From Artemia franciscana (Eukaryota > Arthropoda > Branchiopoda > Anostraca > Artemiidae), in NCBI RefSeq assembly GCF_032884065.1, contig NC_088875.1, positions 43,013,291-43,077,290 of the forward strand: 64,000 nt of DNA, read 5' to 3'. The notes below the pieces were generated by a model, which was not told the origin of the DNA, ran no database searches, and was given only the letters and a program-made list of their open reading frames with translations. The stretch's first letter is position 1. Every line of letters starts with the position of its first letter. Both the position numbers and the translations under genes were made by a program. This document shows, piece after piece, positions 1 through 11,841 of the stretch.

Positions 1-3000
1 CACCCTCGCAAACTCTCAAGCAATTATATTTTGAGTAATATATCCTTTTTATAATATTTACTTGTCATAATATGAACAAAAGCGTATTAACTAAACGGTG
101 CTACAATACTAATCACGGCTTACACGCAAGAACAACATAAATAAGAGCAGGGCTACCCCCTCCTCCCTCCATCCTTCAAACGCTCGAGTGTCTTTTACGC
201 CTCACTGTGTGCTTTATGCATTTTGAACAAAGATGTTTTTATTTGTCAAAACATCAGCAACAAAACATAAAATTCATGTTAACAACATACAGGAAATAAT
301 AAATTATTCTTAGAATAATTTATTTTTTTATTATTTCTAAATATTTTTCAAACAATACTTTTTGTCAAAACTTTCCCTTTGAATTCTATTTCACTCAAGC
401 CTATAGAAATTGATCTCTATTTAAACTTTAAATGAACATTGGTAGTTTTTAAAGCAATCTATGTAGTCTGTAAAACAATATTTACAGTAAAACAATATTA
501 CAATATTTAAGAAAAAAATTACAACTGATTTTTCAACAGATTTGAAAGAAAGGTGTTTTACATATGGATATAAATTACTGAATATCATACAAGTGAAACT
601 AAATTGACTGTTTAAAATATAATATTATTAATTTCTGGAAGTTTAAGTAATTTTCATTTTTATCAATTCAAAAATTATAATCTATAAAATATACTATATA
701 TTATAGTATACAATATTTTATATATATATTCAGACTATATTTTATACTATGTTTTTTATACTATATGTTTTGTACTATATTTATACTATATTTTATATAT
801 ATTTTATATTTTATAATTATAAACTATAATGACAAAAGAGAAACAGCTTAAAAATTCTTTTCGTTTTCACTAAGGTGCAAATGACACTCTAGCCCTTAGG
901 TGGTTTAGGGGGAGCTGTAGCCTTACTCTTATTTGTGTTAGCTTCTGTTTGTATTAAGTTTGAATAATTATTTGGCTTTATTTCTGCTCTTTTTAGATTT
1001 TAATGTAGCTGGGTTTTTTTTTCAAATTATGTAATTGGAAAATGTTTAAAAAATTAATACTGAAAAAGTCAAATATTTTGGCTTTACGTCTTGAAGCCCT
1101 TATCAAAATAAAAGGGAAAAACTAGACGAAACAATTAACAAGCACAAGGAAATAAAACAGTCCAGGGTATAGAACTGTAATGGGTCTTTCATACTACACG
1201 TAGAACTTTTCACACTAAGAAGCCGCAAATCAGCCTCATATGCCACCATAGTCTCTTCTAAGTTTCGTTTCAATTGCCCTTATCTGGCAACGCTCTACAA
1301 CACTGTTGCTTTGGAAAATTCTTAGAAATGCTGATAAATTGAAAATCCGCTTCACTTTTTTCCGTTTCGCAAATTACCTATTTCCCCAAAATACTTTTCC
1401 GTTTCGCAAAATACCTCCTGAGATATCCAATTTGGACACGCAATTCAATGCTCATCAGTAGTCTTCACGTAGGAAATCCTAGTATAGCCGTTCTTAAACT
1501 TATGGAGAAAACAATAGAAAGATTTCAAGACATGCTGAGCCGACTTCTTCAACCCTAGTTACGTTATCATAGTTGTATATTAATATTTTTGAAATCTTTT
1601 AATTCAAGCAACTTTCGAAATATTTTATTTAAGTAGAGTACAAGTGCTGCGATTATTTACTTAATTAACAACCTAACCACTTTTTACTTAAGCAATTTCC
1701 AACACGGCTGAAGACCTGAGAGTTCTTTGCCGGTAAAACTTACCACCATGAATGCTAAACTGGTCCTCGAACACTTATTTGCAAATATTCATGGTAATTT
1801 CAATATTGCAATCGGTGCTTCGAATATGTGACCGCGATTAGTTGTGCTGATTCGACGTTATTAAACTACATTGCATATAATTTCATTTACTATAATTGCA
1901 TATTATTATATATTATAATTTGCATACAATTTCGATTTCGACATGCTTGGAGCCGACTTCTTCAACCCTAGTTACATTGTAATAATTGTATACGTTTATA
2001 CACAGTTGTATAATGTTTCTCTCTCTGTAGTTCTCCGTCATTTTCTTTTTATATGAAAGACTTTTTATATGAAAGAGTTTTCAATAAATAATAATAATAA
2101 TAATAACAATACCTAAACAATTTACATTATGTTATGTAATCTTAATAAGCAATTCTTGCCCACAAAATAGGCAGTACCAGGTAGACTCTTAGTGCCTTGT
2201 AGTGTCAGTGCCAGGTAAAATTCTGCTTAGAATTTTATGTTGTGTAAGTTTATGTTACACCATAAGAAAATAAAATATAGCAGCACCAAAATTGTGATCA
2301 TTTTAAACGATGATTTTGAGGAAATTCTATATTTGCCTAGCGTGAAAGGACTGTTTTAAGTTTGAAAGGTTATAGTTAACGTAACATGCCTTAACTAATT
2401 GGTATGAAAAATTACGTACGTAGTATGAAAGGCGCTTAATTAAGTAGTGACTTCTTCTAATAGAAACCGAAACTCTAAAATACTTGTTTTGATAGCAATC
2501 TTTATATCAAAAGAATTACAATATTAAAATTCAGTAAGTTTAAGGTTAACCAGGAAGAGTTACAATCTTGAGAACATTTGCATAATTTTTGAAAAGGGAG
2601 GAAAACACCATCAAATGGAAAACAATCTTGATGGAATTCATTAGATTTTAAGCATCAATCCTACTGCAGAAATTTCAAGAAGACGTGCATACAGGAATAT
2701 CGTATACACGCACTGTATACAAAAAAAAATCAAAGAAATATCACTTTGATGAGGCACAGAATCTTCTACTATATAAAAAGAGCACTAGCACTTTCAATAT
2801 CCTTTCAAGTGAGCCCCCTTCTGTTTTTCTAAAACTAATGGTTCCAGAGGGTGACTCTGCGAAAAAAATCGTTCTTCGCAAAAAAATAATTTTACATCTT
2901 ACAAGAAAGAGGCTCGAAACCATGGATGTGCACAGGGGAAGGAGCTAGGGGTCAAGATACCTCTCTCCCGAGAACCTAAATTTTTTGAATTTCGTAGTAC

Positions 3001-5233
3001 TTTTTATTCAAACTATCAGATAATTTCTTTTAATATTGACTCCTCCCCCCATATTTTCATAATTACTGACCCTCCAGAACAAACTTTTGAACTAAGATTT
3101 TAAAATAAATTTTGAAGGAGCTTTAGCGTCTCCACCTCACATAAGCTCAGCCAAGACTTGAGAATGATCAGCCAAAATCTCAAGATTTGAGATTTTTGAA
3201 ATTTTAATTTTAAAATTTCATTTAACGATGTTGGTTTGTTTTCTTTTTATTTATTTTTTTATATAGTACCAAATGTGATTTGTGTCACAAGGAATTGTTG
3301 CATGAATTAGCACAGAAAGAATAGTCTCCAGGAGGATCTAAAAGTCTCAACTAAGTGTTGTAAAAAGAGCTAAATCAATTTTAAAATGTAATTTTTTTTA
3401 TTAAAATCAGTAACGAGGGCATAGAAGAAGAGACTTCGAGGGAGGAGGGATGCTTATCAAAGCTCAAGAAAACCTTATGTAAACCTTTCTTAGAAGTTAA
3501 CTATATAAAAAAGTTTTACATAGTTTAGGATATAAGATATTTACTTCGAGAAATTTCTATCGCAAGCTCTGAAGGACCGAATTCAAATTCCGCTGTAATA
3601 AAAACACTACAAACAAAAAATCATAAAAACAGGAAACTGAAAATCTGGCTTACAATGCAAAACAACAATACCAGAATAAAAAAAAACAACAATCATTCGA
3701 TAGTCAAAGTAGTTAAATTGCGAAGTGTCAGAGCAAGTTAAAAAGAAAAAAAACTGGTACTGCTAAAAAAGAATTTGACAATATATAAACTAAGACAAAA
3801 CGAAGTAAACATAAATGGGGGGGGGGATAGCGAACGAATGAAAAATATGGGCAAAAGGGTTATATTCTTGTCCTTTCCAAAACTAATCAAACGCCTCTAA
3901 AAGTCGATTCAGTCTACAAACAGTCGAAAATTGTCTGCCCCTTTCAGTTTATTATACTATGAATGTCGATAAAAGCGGAATGATAAGACACACGGGCTTA
4001 AATAATCGGTACATGGCTCCTAAGGCCATGGCGATTTTCGTGTTTCAGTTTCTATTGTATTTGTAGTTTTGCTAAGATACTTTTTTTGATCCGAAACTTT
4101 CAGTTAATTATTTATGTCTGTAGCTTTTGATTAATAGGTGTATTTTGCTGTTTGTTTACAACATCAATAAACCAACTGATATTGTTGGTGTAACCCTTCT
4201 TAGGACAATGAAAGATCAAATTAGCTATATACAAATATTTATTTGGAATAAGATTTAGAGCAAAACTGACCGAAAAATCAGATAACAAACAACTCGAGAA
4301 AGACCCTACTCTATCTTGAATTGTTTTCAATAGATTGATAAACTGTGATTCTAATGACAGGAGTGTTTGTTGACAAACGAGTCCAATCAAACCCTTGAAA
4401 ACCCACCCTTTGTTTATTAAAGTAATAAAATCTTGTACCCCTACGACCCAGAAAATCTGGGGAACGGAAACCCTTGACAGCTGTGTTTACTCGGGACTTT
4501 AGAGCGCGCCCTTCGGTTTCCAAGATGAAGCACAGATGCGGACAGACTGCTTGGCGCCGACCATTATAGAAAGGGAATTAGGAGTCTTTTTTAGTTTTCC
4601 GCTCTGAGAATAAAAACAAATTCTTATTTCTGACATAAATGCAACCTTATGAGTTTTGCAGTCTCTTCTAGCATTTAGGAAGCTGTTAAAACAAGAAAGA
4701 AAAATAAACACAATTGAAATGGAATGATAACCCTAATTGGATAGGTTGAACATCTGTACTAAATAGGCATTAGTTGAAAAGGAAAATATAAACAATGTTC
4801 AATAAGTGTGAATGATGTATTTAAATAGGATGTTCATCATTAAAAACGACGGTAAAATGAAAAAGCTCAGCCTAATTTCCAGTGACAGAAAGAGGTAAAC
4901 ACACAAGGTTTCTTTTCAAAAGATTGCAAAATTTTGGGGGGAGGGCAGGATTTCAATAGAAACCCATCAAAAGTAGGTAGCTTGTGTGAATGCAAAAGGA
5001 ATATCGTAGATATTTCAGGATTGAAAGGGGACAGAAGGCCCTCATTTGTACACTCTTGGCAAGGTTCTAACATCCTAAGACACTACTCCAAAGAAGGGAA
5101 TAGGGGTGGTGATATTTTTTTCTTGGGCTGACGGCTTTGAAATTAAAAGATAAAATAAAGTTTTCTTCTGATGGCAGTAAATAGTGAAGTTGAAAGTTAA
5201 AGGCAACACAAATTATTGCTTTGAAGCTTATAC
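1..5233. other. AT-rich non-coding stretch
   Basis: No convincing gene is seen. Positions ~690-830 are low-complexity TATACTATATTT-like sequence. A 26-base segment beginning GAGCCGACTTCTTCAACCC occurs at 1537-1562 and again at 1950-1975, which points to a diverged dispersed or tandem repeat. A short AAT array lies near 2085-2106. Positions ~890-1030 resemble the duplicated segment at 59.0-59.7 kb. The 87-codon ORF at 2685-2948 has no recognisable motif and I do not support it as a gene. Confidence 0.5.
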
Positions 5234-5241
5234 AACGTATG
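5234..5241. repeat. Left target site duplication of hAT element
   Basis: AACGTATG lies immediately before the 5' TIR and is repeated exactly at 9592-9599 after the 3' TIR. An 8-bp duplication is the hallmark of hAT-superfamily insertion. Confidence 0.93.
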
Positions 5242-7167
5242 CAGGGCTTCCACTTCTAGGGAGATTACCCTATTTTAGGGGAAAATCACTTCTTTTAGGG
5301 ACACTTATTTTGAATCTAGGGATTTAGGGAAATCTGGGGTAAAGTAAGGGTTTTTAGGGATCTTCAGGGAGAATTTGAATTTTTCAAACGAAGGCTGACA
5401 AATTCTTATAGATTGGAGATTATGGTTAGTCTTCTTGAAAATACTTATGTCGCAACACTGGCTTATATTACAAAGATCAGCGCGAAATTTAAAAAAAAAA
5501 GCTAAAGCGTGGAATGACATTCATTAGGAAGGGACGACTTTAATCCCTTGGATTTTCATTCATTAGGTATTTAGTAATTTAGTTTAGGTAGCCTAGTATT
5601 TAGTTTATTTTTAAGCAATGCCTTTGATTGGGTGTAAACTGCCCAACATAAAGAGTATTGGTTAGGCAGCAATTGTAGAATAGGAGCATGCGGCCTATGC
5701 ACTTAGCATTAGGGATTCTTTCAATCTGCTGGTGACCTCTTTTTCCCGTGGTCATCTATCTGCAAATCCACAGGGGACTATCCAAATAAAGCACCAGCTG
5801 CCTTAGCCGGGAGCCTGGGCAGCACCAGCTGCCCATGGAGGTGACCTTAGGTCGATGGGTGAAAAGTCAGAAACTATAAGTTTTCAATTCTAAAATTTTC
5901 TTTCAGTTTTATACATTCCCTTCTATGATTGTACAGTCCATGACATCTGACCTCTTTAGGAGTAAAAAAAGAAAAAGCAATTCTGCTACTTAAAAATGAA
6001 TATTTTAATTGATTTTGTAACTACATCAATTTTAAACAGGTCAGAAGGGCTTAAATTTAATTATGAAGTAAGAAAATATGATTTAAACCATGAAAGAACA
6101 GTTTTTGACTTGATAATTGGCAGGCGTTGATGTTTCATCCTGACACAAAATGGCACTCTCCATTGCTTAGCTAAAAAAAAAACAAGGCCCCAGCTACAAT
6201 CTGAGCATAGAAGAAAGTATACAAGACATTTACGGAAGTTGAAAGGCTTATTTCTACCAAGTACGGTCCTGAAAGACACTGACCTAAGGTCATCCTCCTA
6301 TACAACATGTGCAGACTGTGGCTTCTGTGTCAAAATTTAGGGACAGATGCTGGTGTTGGTGCCAACTGTGGCTTTTTTGCAGAAAATTTGCAATCCATAC
6401 TGTCTATAAAGGACCCTGCATTCTGTTAAAACTAGCTGTGAGTACCCTCATTTTTAATCTGATGATTCACACAACAATATTTAGTCTAGTCTTTTGTTCA
6501 TGTCCACTTGCCTGCCACTTGCCATTTGGAACAATGTAAAATCTACTGTTTTGCCTTGGACTGCAGCAATATGAAAGTAGTAAATTAAAGTATTTTGTTA
6601 AGTTAGGTTTACAGAGAAACTTCTTTTTTGTTGTTTTTGCTTGGGTTGGTCCCTCCTAGGTTAGAAGACTTCAAAGCAAAGATCTTCTAGTGAAGAAGTG
6701 GGTCACAAATTTCTTTTTCCATTTAAAGTGGTGTTCCAAATCTGAAGATACTTTACTTTGATACTTACTTTATTAATAAAGACGATTTAACTCTTTACTA
6801 TTTAAATCTACTGCACTAATGAAAAAACCTACGTTTTTGCTGGCGTGCAGTAGTAAAGGTTAACCATTTTCTAAACCAACCAACAAACAACATAATAAAC
6901 AATTAATTATCATTTATCAAGCTAGGCATATTTCGTTTTGATTTTTGCAAAAACGTGCAATACAACCATTGCAAATTTTTGGTCCATCCGTACTCCATAC
7001 TGCAACTTAAATTATACATGAGGTAATTTAAGATAATTGAGGATATGCACCTTAATGCCCATGAGCATAGTTTAGCAGATCTAATTATTGTGTACCCTTG
7101 TACAAGTAATTATAGAAATAGACTAGTTTTGATCGCTAATAAAACACTTTTTCTAGAGATCATTGAC

Positions 7168-9295
7168 ATGCAAAGTTCATCTGAAAGCCAGTGTACTGAC
7201 TCAGAGGAAGATAGTCTTAGAATTGGATCTAGTCCCGAAAGACGACTGGATGACGAAGATGATGATGTTCCTGGTGTTCACTTCCTGGTGACTCCAAAAA
7301 AAAGCAGGGTTCAGGGCAGAATTCCCAAAAGAAAATATACGAGCAAAATTTTGTTGACAAGCGGATAGAGAAAAATTGGATAGAGAAAAGAGTGTCAAAC
7401 AAGTCAAAGAAAAAGACTTCTGTACCATACTGTAAGTTCTGTTTGAAGTATGTGTATTGTGGGAAATCAGAGTTGACGAAGCATGCCCTGACCAAGTAGC
7501 ATATAAAAGCAAGCAGTGAAATCGAGACGAAGTCTGGCAGCATTGAAAAACTTCTGACTGTAGGCAGTCATTCCAAAGAAATTGAACAGCGGATCTGCAT
7601 ATTTTTGGCAGAATATAATCTGCCATTACGTCTTGCAGACAGCTTGATTCCTCTCCTCAGAAAATTATTTCCCAAAGACCAGGCCCTGGCAGGGGTCACA
7701 TTGGGTAAACAGAAAGCTACAAATATTTTGCGACAAAATTTTTCGTTGGTGCTACAGAAGCAGTTAGTCGAGTTGCTCAAAACCACTTTTTTTTCTGTGA
7801 TAATTGACGAAACCACTGATAGTACTATTGATAAACAGCTAGTTATCATGGTTTTATTTTTTAGCGAGAAAGATCTAAAACTTCATGTCGAAGCATTGGA
7901 TATGGTTAAGTGCAGTGATGGATCGGCTGAGGGCTTGACTAACCGCATCTAGCAAGTCATTGAGGAAAACTCGATTCCCTGGCAAAATATTGTTGGATTT
8001 TGTGCAGATACAACTAACGTCATGTTTGGAGTCAACAGATCCGCTTCAACCCTTATGAAAGCCATGGTGCCTCACATCTTGAATGTAAAATGATCATGCC
8101 ATCTTATTCACTTATGCTCGTCATATGCATGCTTGTCACTTCCCAAGACATTCGAAGACTTGGCGCGAAATATCTATGCCCACTTTTTCAGAAGCGCTTC
8201 CAGGCGAGAGAAGTTCACCGAATTTCAGGAGTTCTTCCGATACAAAGCACACCGAATTCTTGCTCCGGGACAGATCCGTTGGTTATCCCTTCAGGCCTGT
8301 GTGAAGAGGCTTATTGAGCAACGGGTTGCTCTTATTCAGTTTTTCGTAGAAACAACTTTTGAAGACCCAACTGCAACAAATGACCTTATCTTGTCGACAT
8401 TACAAAGCAGGTGAAAAAGCCATACCTTGAATTCATGGACTGCTCTCTTGGCCTCTCCAAAGAATTCAATACAGTTTTTCAATCCGAACTCCCACTTCTT
8501 CACTCTCTGAAGCTCAGTGTAAGCAAACTTGTGAATGATGTTGCGTCTAACTTCATGCAACTGGACTATATTCGCAGTGTTGGTTCGTTTACTGAACTGG
8601 ATCCTTACCTTTCAAGTGAGTACCTGGCTTTAAACCAGACATATGTTGGAATAGCTGCAATCGATTCCATGCAAGAACTCGAGGATGCTCAAGAGCCAAG
8701 TGATAACATTGATCTCTTTTACCAGTCGTGTCGAAACTACTATATAGTCCTGATCAAGCAGATCAAAGACCGGTTCAAGTTTGAAGACGAAATTTATGAC
8801 ATTTTGGCTTTAGTTGAACCAAGGAATGCAAGAAATTTGAACCAAAGATCTCTAAGGCCACTATTTGTGAGATTTCCTGTTCTAACAGAAAAGTGTTCCC
8901 TCCAGAAAACGGACGTAGAATGGAGGTCACAGGCAATGACTGATGTCACTGAGCTTCATTTGGGAGATTCCCAAGTTGAAGACCTGTCAGTTGAACAATA
9001 CTGGAAGAAAATACTTGGTCTGAAGACTCGCAGTGGCGAAATCAAGTACCCAGAACGGCGGAAGTGCATTTCACTGATATTCTCGTTACCTTTTAGCAAT
9101 GTTCCAGCTGAACGTTTGTTCAGCCTCCTGAAATTGATCAAAACAGACATGAGAAATAGTCTCGAAAATGTCACCCTAGATTCACTGATCCGAGTCAATT
9201 ACTGGTTGAAAAACAAAGATAAAACTTTATCAACTGTCAGTATACCGAAAGCTGTCGCTGGCTTCAAGACGGAAGGCAAACGCTACGTGCCATGA
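7168..9295 (+). pseudogene. hAT transposase pseudogene (BED finger, DDE core, dimerisation domain)
   Basis: An ancestral reading frame of about 700 codons can be followed through several breaks. The acidic N-terminus (7168-7365) is followed by a frameshift near 7350. A BED-type zinc finger follows at about 7425-7505 (CKFC, then a histidine pair interrupted by a TAG at 7497). The RNase H-like core has FSVIIDETTDST at about 7791, GFCADTTN at about 7993 and the RWLSL motif at about 8277. The C-terminal hAT dimerisation region lies at about 9070-9220 (LPFSNVPAERLFSLLKLIKT). Further breaks are TAG at 7950, TGA at 8091, and a frameshift near 8400 that joins the last 294-codon segment (8411-9295). 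The catalytic Asp/Asp/Glu contexts are still readable, so decay is fairly recent. The element cannot make its own transposase. Confidence 0.9.
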
Positions 9296-9318
9296 AGTGC
9301 TGGACATGACACTTGTTT

Positions 9319-9450
9319 GAACTTTTTTATGTATTCTCGTTAGTGTAAAGATGTTATCATTATCTGAAGTAAAAAGATCTCAGTTCTAACTTTTGTATGT
9401 ATTCTCGTTAGTGTAAAGATATTATCATTATCTGAAGTAAAAAGATCCCA
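9319..9450 (+). repeat. 68-bp tandem duplication inside the hAT element
   Basis: The segment containing GTATTCTCGTTAGTGTAAAG occurs twice in tandem with a 68-base offset (9331 and 9399). It is downstream of the transposase stop, in the 3' non-coding part of the hAT element. Confidence 0.85.
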
Positions 9451-9591
9451 TGTAAATTCTGTAGAAATCTAGGCCAAAATATCCTTTTTTCTAGGGAGAG
9501 AAATAGGGAGAAAACAGACCTAAACACGAGGACTTCTAGGGAAAATTGGTATGAAAATAGGGAAAATTGAAATCGAAAAGTGGAAGCACTG

Positions 9592-9599
9592 AACGTATG
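9592..9599. repeat. Right target site duplication of hAT element
   Basis: AACGTATG, identical to 5234-5241, directly follows the terminal CACTG of the element. Confidence 0.93.
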
Positions 9600-10041
9600 T
9601 GTGCAAGACTAGCTCCAATAAACTGACTCATAATATTTTGCTTGTATAGTTCTGAAAACTTAGCGCTTTACTGAAAACACAAAACCACCCAAGAATAGGT
9701 TGTTTAATTAGGAGTGAAAAATTTCTTGACTAGCTTGAAAAAAAAACATGAAATAACAATTTAAAAGGTTGTCAATAGTCTTTCAATACCCATGGTGGAA
9801 ACAACTTTTAGCATACAATTTTAATACTAAAGCATAATATTCGTACAATTTTCATACAAAGCATATACTTTTCATTTTAACATTTCAGTAAGGACTAGTT
9901 TTTACAGAATCCTAGTATTGCAGTGAAATAAGTCAGTTTATTTAAGCATGTTTTATAGATATGTTGCATCTATTGCAAAGAAATAATTTTAATTGTTTTA
10001 AGTAGATAACTTCGAAGACCACACTGCCTTTCCATGACGAA

Positions 10042-10246
10042 AGTAAAACAGTTCAAAATAGGGATGAAACTGTTATATGCCAAATAGGTTATACCAAATA
10101 GCATATATGCCACAGTATATGCCAAAATGGCATATACTGTGTTCATGATGATGAACACTGTATATGTGTTCGAAATATCCAGTTAAATAATTGTATATCT
10201 ATTCACCGTCAACAAAGGTTTCATCCCTATTTTGAACTGTTTTACT
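10042..10246. mobile_element. MITE with 29-bp perfect terminal inverted repeats
   Basis: The left end begins AGTAAAACAGTTCAAAATAG (10042-10070). Its exact reverse complement is the right end (10218-10246). Inside is a perfect 14-bp-stem hairpin (CACAGTATATGCCA, loop AAA, 10111-10141) and a second small palindrome GTTCATGATGATGAAC. At about 205 bp with no coding capacity it fits a MITE or foldback element. The superfamily is not clear because I see no unambiguous target duplication. Confidence 0.8.
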
Positions 10247-10749
10247 ATTGTTTTAAGTTTCAACTTCACTCTTTACTTCAATAAAAAAAACTTTTTTTTG
10301 ATTAGGTTTGATCATTTCTGGAATTCTGATATATACGTGATTAACCTTACAAAAAGATTTTTTCCAACTTAGGGCAAAATGAGTTTTTATTAAACAGGGT
10401 ATTGAGTATAGTTTTACTCACTATCTCTCTTGAACTTTTCCACGAAGTAAGTGTAACTTTCACGATTAGACCACCTGCTTAAGACAGGTTAAGGTAGCTG
10501 TCTAAGGTATGCACAATCTCCGTGTAACTCCAGACCTTGCGGTAGTTAAGGTGAACTCTAGGTCCTATATTACCAAGTACAGACAAATCCCACTGGGTCA
10601 TGATTAACATATTAACATATTATAACATAACATATTAACATAACATAACAATATATATTAACATAACATATTATGATTAAAACATATTTGCAAGCTTATT
10701 TACTGTTTTATTTTTTATACAGCTAAGGATTGACTACGAAGCTCTTTAA
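10247..10749. other. Non-coding, AT-rich
   Basis: Nothing gene-like is seen. A run of ATTAACATA-type low-complexity repeats lies at about 10600-10690. Confidence 0.5.
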
Positions 10750-10999
10750 AGGAGGCCCTAGACGGCTAATTATCTTGATCATAAGTTTCCGTTAACCAAT
10801 TGACGTGTGCTTGAATCAACCCTTCAATTTCGACCAAAGCTAATCTAACACACAGCTTTTGATCAAAATAAATGAGTCATTCAGACTTTCTATCAATCAT
10901 CGACTCAAGCGTCAAACAGGTTCATAGACGGTCAATCATGCTTGAGCCAATCGATTGACGGAATCTTTTTATCAAAATGATAGACTGTCTAGGGCCTGC
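10750..10999. mobile_element. 250-bp MITE flanked by TTAA
   Basis: The left end AGGAGGCCCTAGACGG and right end GTCTAGGGCCTGC form imperfect TIRs that extend about 35 bp (left TTATCTTGATCATAAG, right CTTTTTATCAAAATGATA). TTAA borders both sides (10746-10749 and 11000-11003), the target duplication expected of piggyBac-type elements. There is no coding capacity. The superfamily assignment is an inference from TTAA alone. Confidence 0.7.
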
Positions 11000-11003
11000 T
11001 TAA

Positions 11004-11841
11004 GTGGCTGGGCTCAGCTAAAGTCCAAAAACATCAAATAAATTTAACTTCATTCGTTTTTACTAGTGCTGGAATTGTGCAGAATCTGATTATGGATGAA
11101 TCTGGCGCTACTCCAAATTTAGTGTTAGCTAAATGTCATTATGAACGGACCTTTTTGGTTTTTTAACTTATAGCGAATGATTTATAGTTAGCAGTAAGGT
11201 ATTTTATTTGCCAAAGGATTTAAAGTTGAAAAACCAAAATTTATCACAATCACTTCGTAAATTGACCCCTCAGCTGCACCGCCTATACTTGAAGGAAATT
11301 TTGAGTAGCCCCTTGGATCCAAGTTCATATCCTGACATTAAACATGTCTTTGTATTTTGGTGCCATGCAGTCTACCGCGTCTGTGGAAGAGAACCGCCAA
11401 AGAGTTTTCTCCTCACTGTGCCACTCATCCATAAATTAATAGACTTCAGGTGGGAGTTGGAATTTGGCTAATTAAAACCATAAATAACCCATTGTTATTG
11501 GTGATTGATATTCATATGTTTGAGACAAATGTGCTTCTGGGTTTTGGCAGCAACGAAAGGTGCTATGTGACAATCTTTTTGTCAAATTGAGATAAATCTG
11601 TCACAATGGGTAATCAGACAACTTTTTCAAAGGTAGAGGGATAATATTGGAAAACATTTTTTGTGGATAGAGTTTTAGTGGGTAGAGTTAAGCCTTTTCG
11701 ATTTCCTATGGGTGAAAGGGACTAACAAAATCTATTATGTCTTTTGGTAGTTTATCTATTAATTTGATTCCTTCTATTATATATTATCATTTAATGGATA
11801 AATGTGTACAATCTAATTAAAACTGGTTGACCTGATATATC
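11004..11841. other. Non-coding; one weak exon-like ORF
   Basis: A stop-free stretch at 11208-11471 (frame begins with TTG, not ATG) reads as a plausible peptide with LTPQLHRLYLKEILSSPLDP and ends before a CAG|GTGGGA donor-like site near 11450. I cannot assign it to a family. It may be a fossil of a transposon gene or chance. Nothing else is seen in this stretch. Confidence 0.25.

Larger units (their letters stand above)
5242..9591 (+). mobile_element. hAT-superfamily DNA transposon, structurally complete, coding capacity lost
   Basis: The element is 4350 bp. It begins CAGGGCTTCCACTT and ends with the inverted AAGTGGAAGCACTG, imperfect TIRs of about 14-16 bp of the hAT CAG...CTG type. A perfect 8-bp duplication AACGTATG flanks it. 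Just inside both ends are repeats of a TAGGGA/TAGGGAGA motif in inverted relation (5260-5360 and 9490-9570), probably subterminal transposase-binding repeats. The right part carries a decayed transposase reading frame (7168-9295). A 68-bp tandem duplication (about 9319-9450) lies between the reading frame and the 3' end. The left 1.8 kb (5242-7040) has no recognisable gene. Confidence 0.92.

Noticed and set aside
7201-7849. Minus-strand ORFs of 93-141 codons
   Set aside because: They overlap the hAT transposase frame in antisense and have no motifs.
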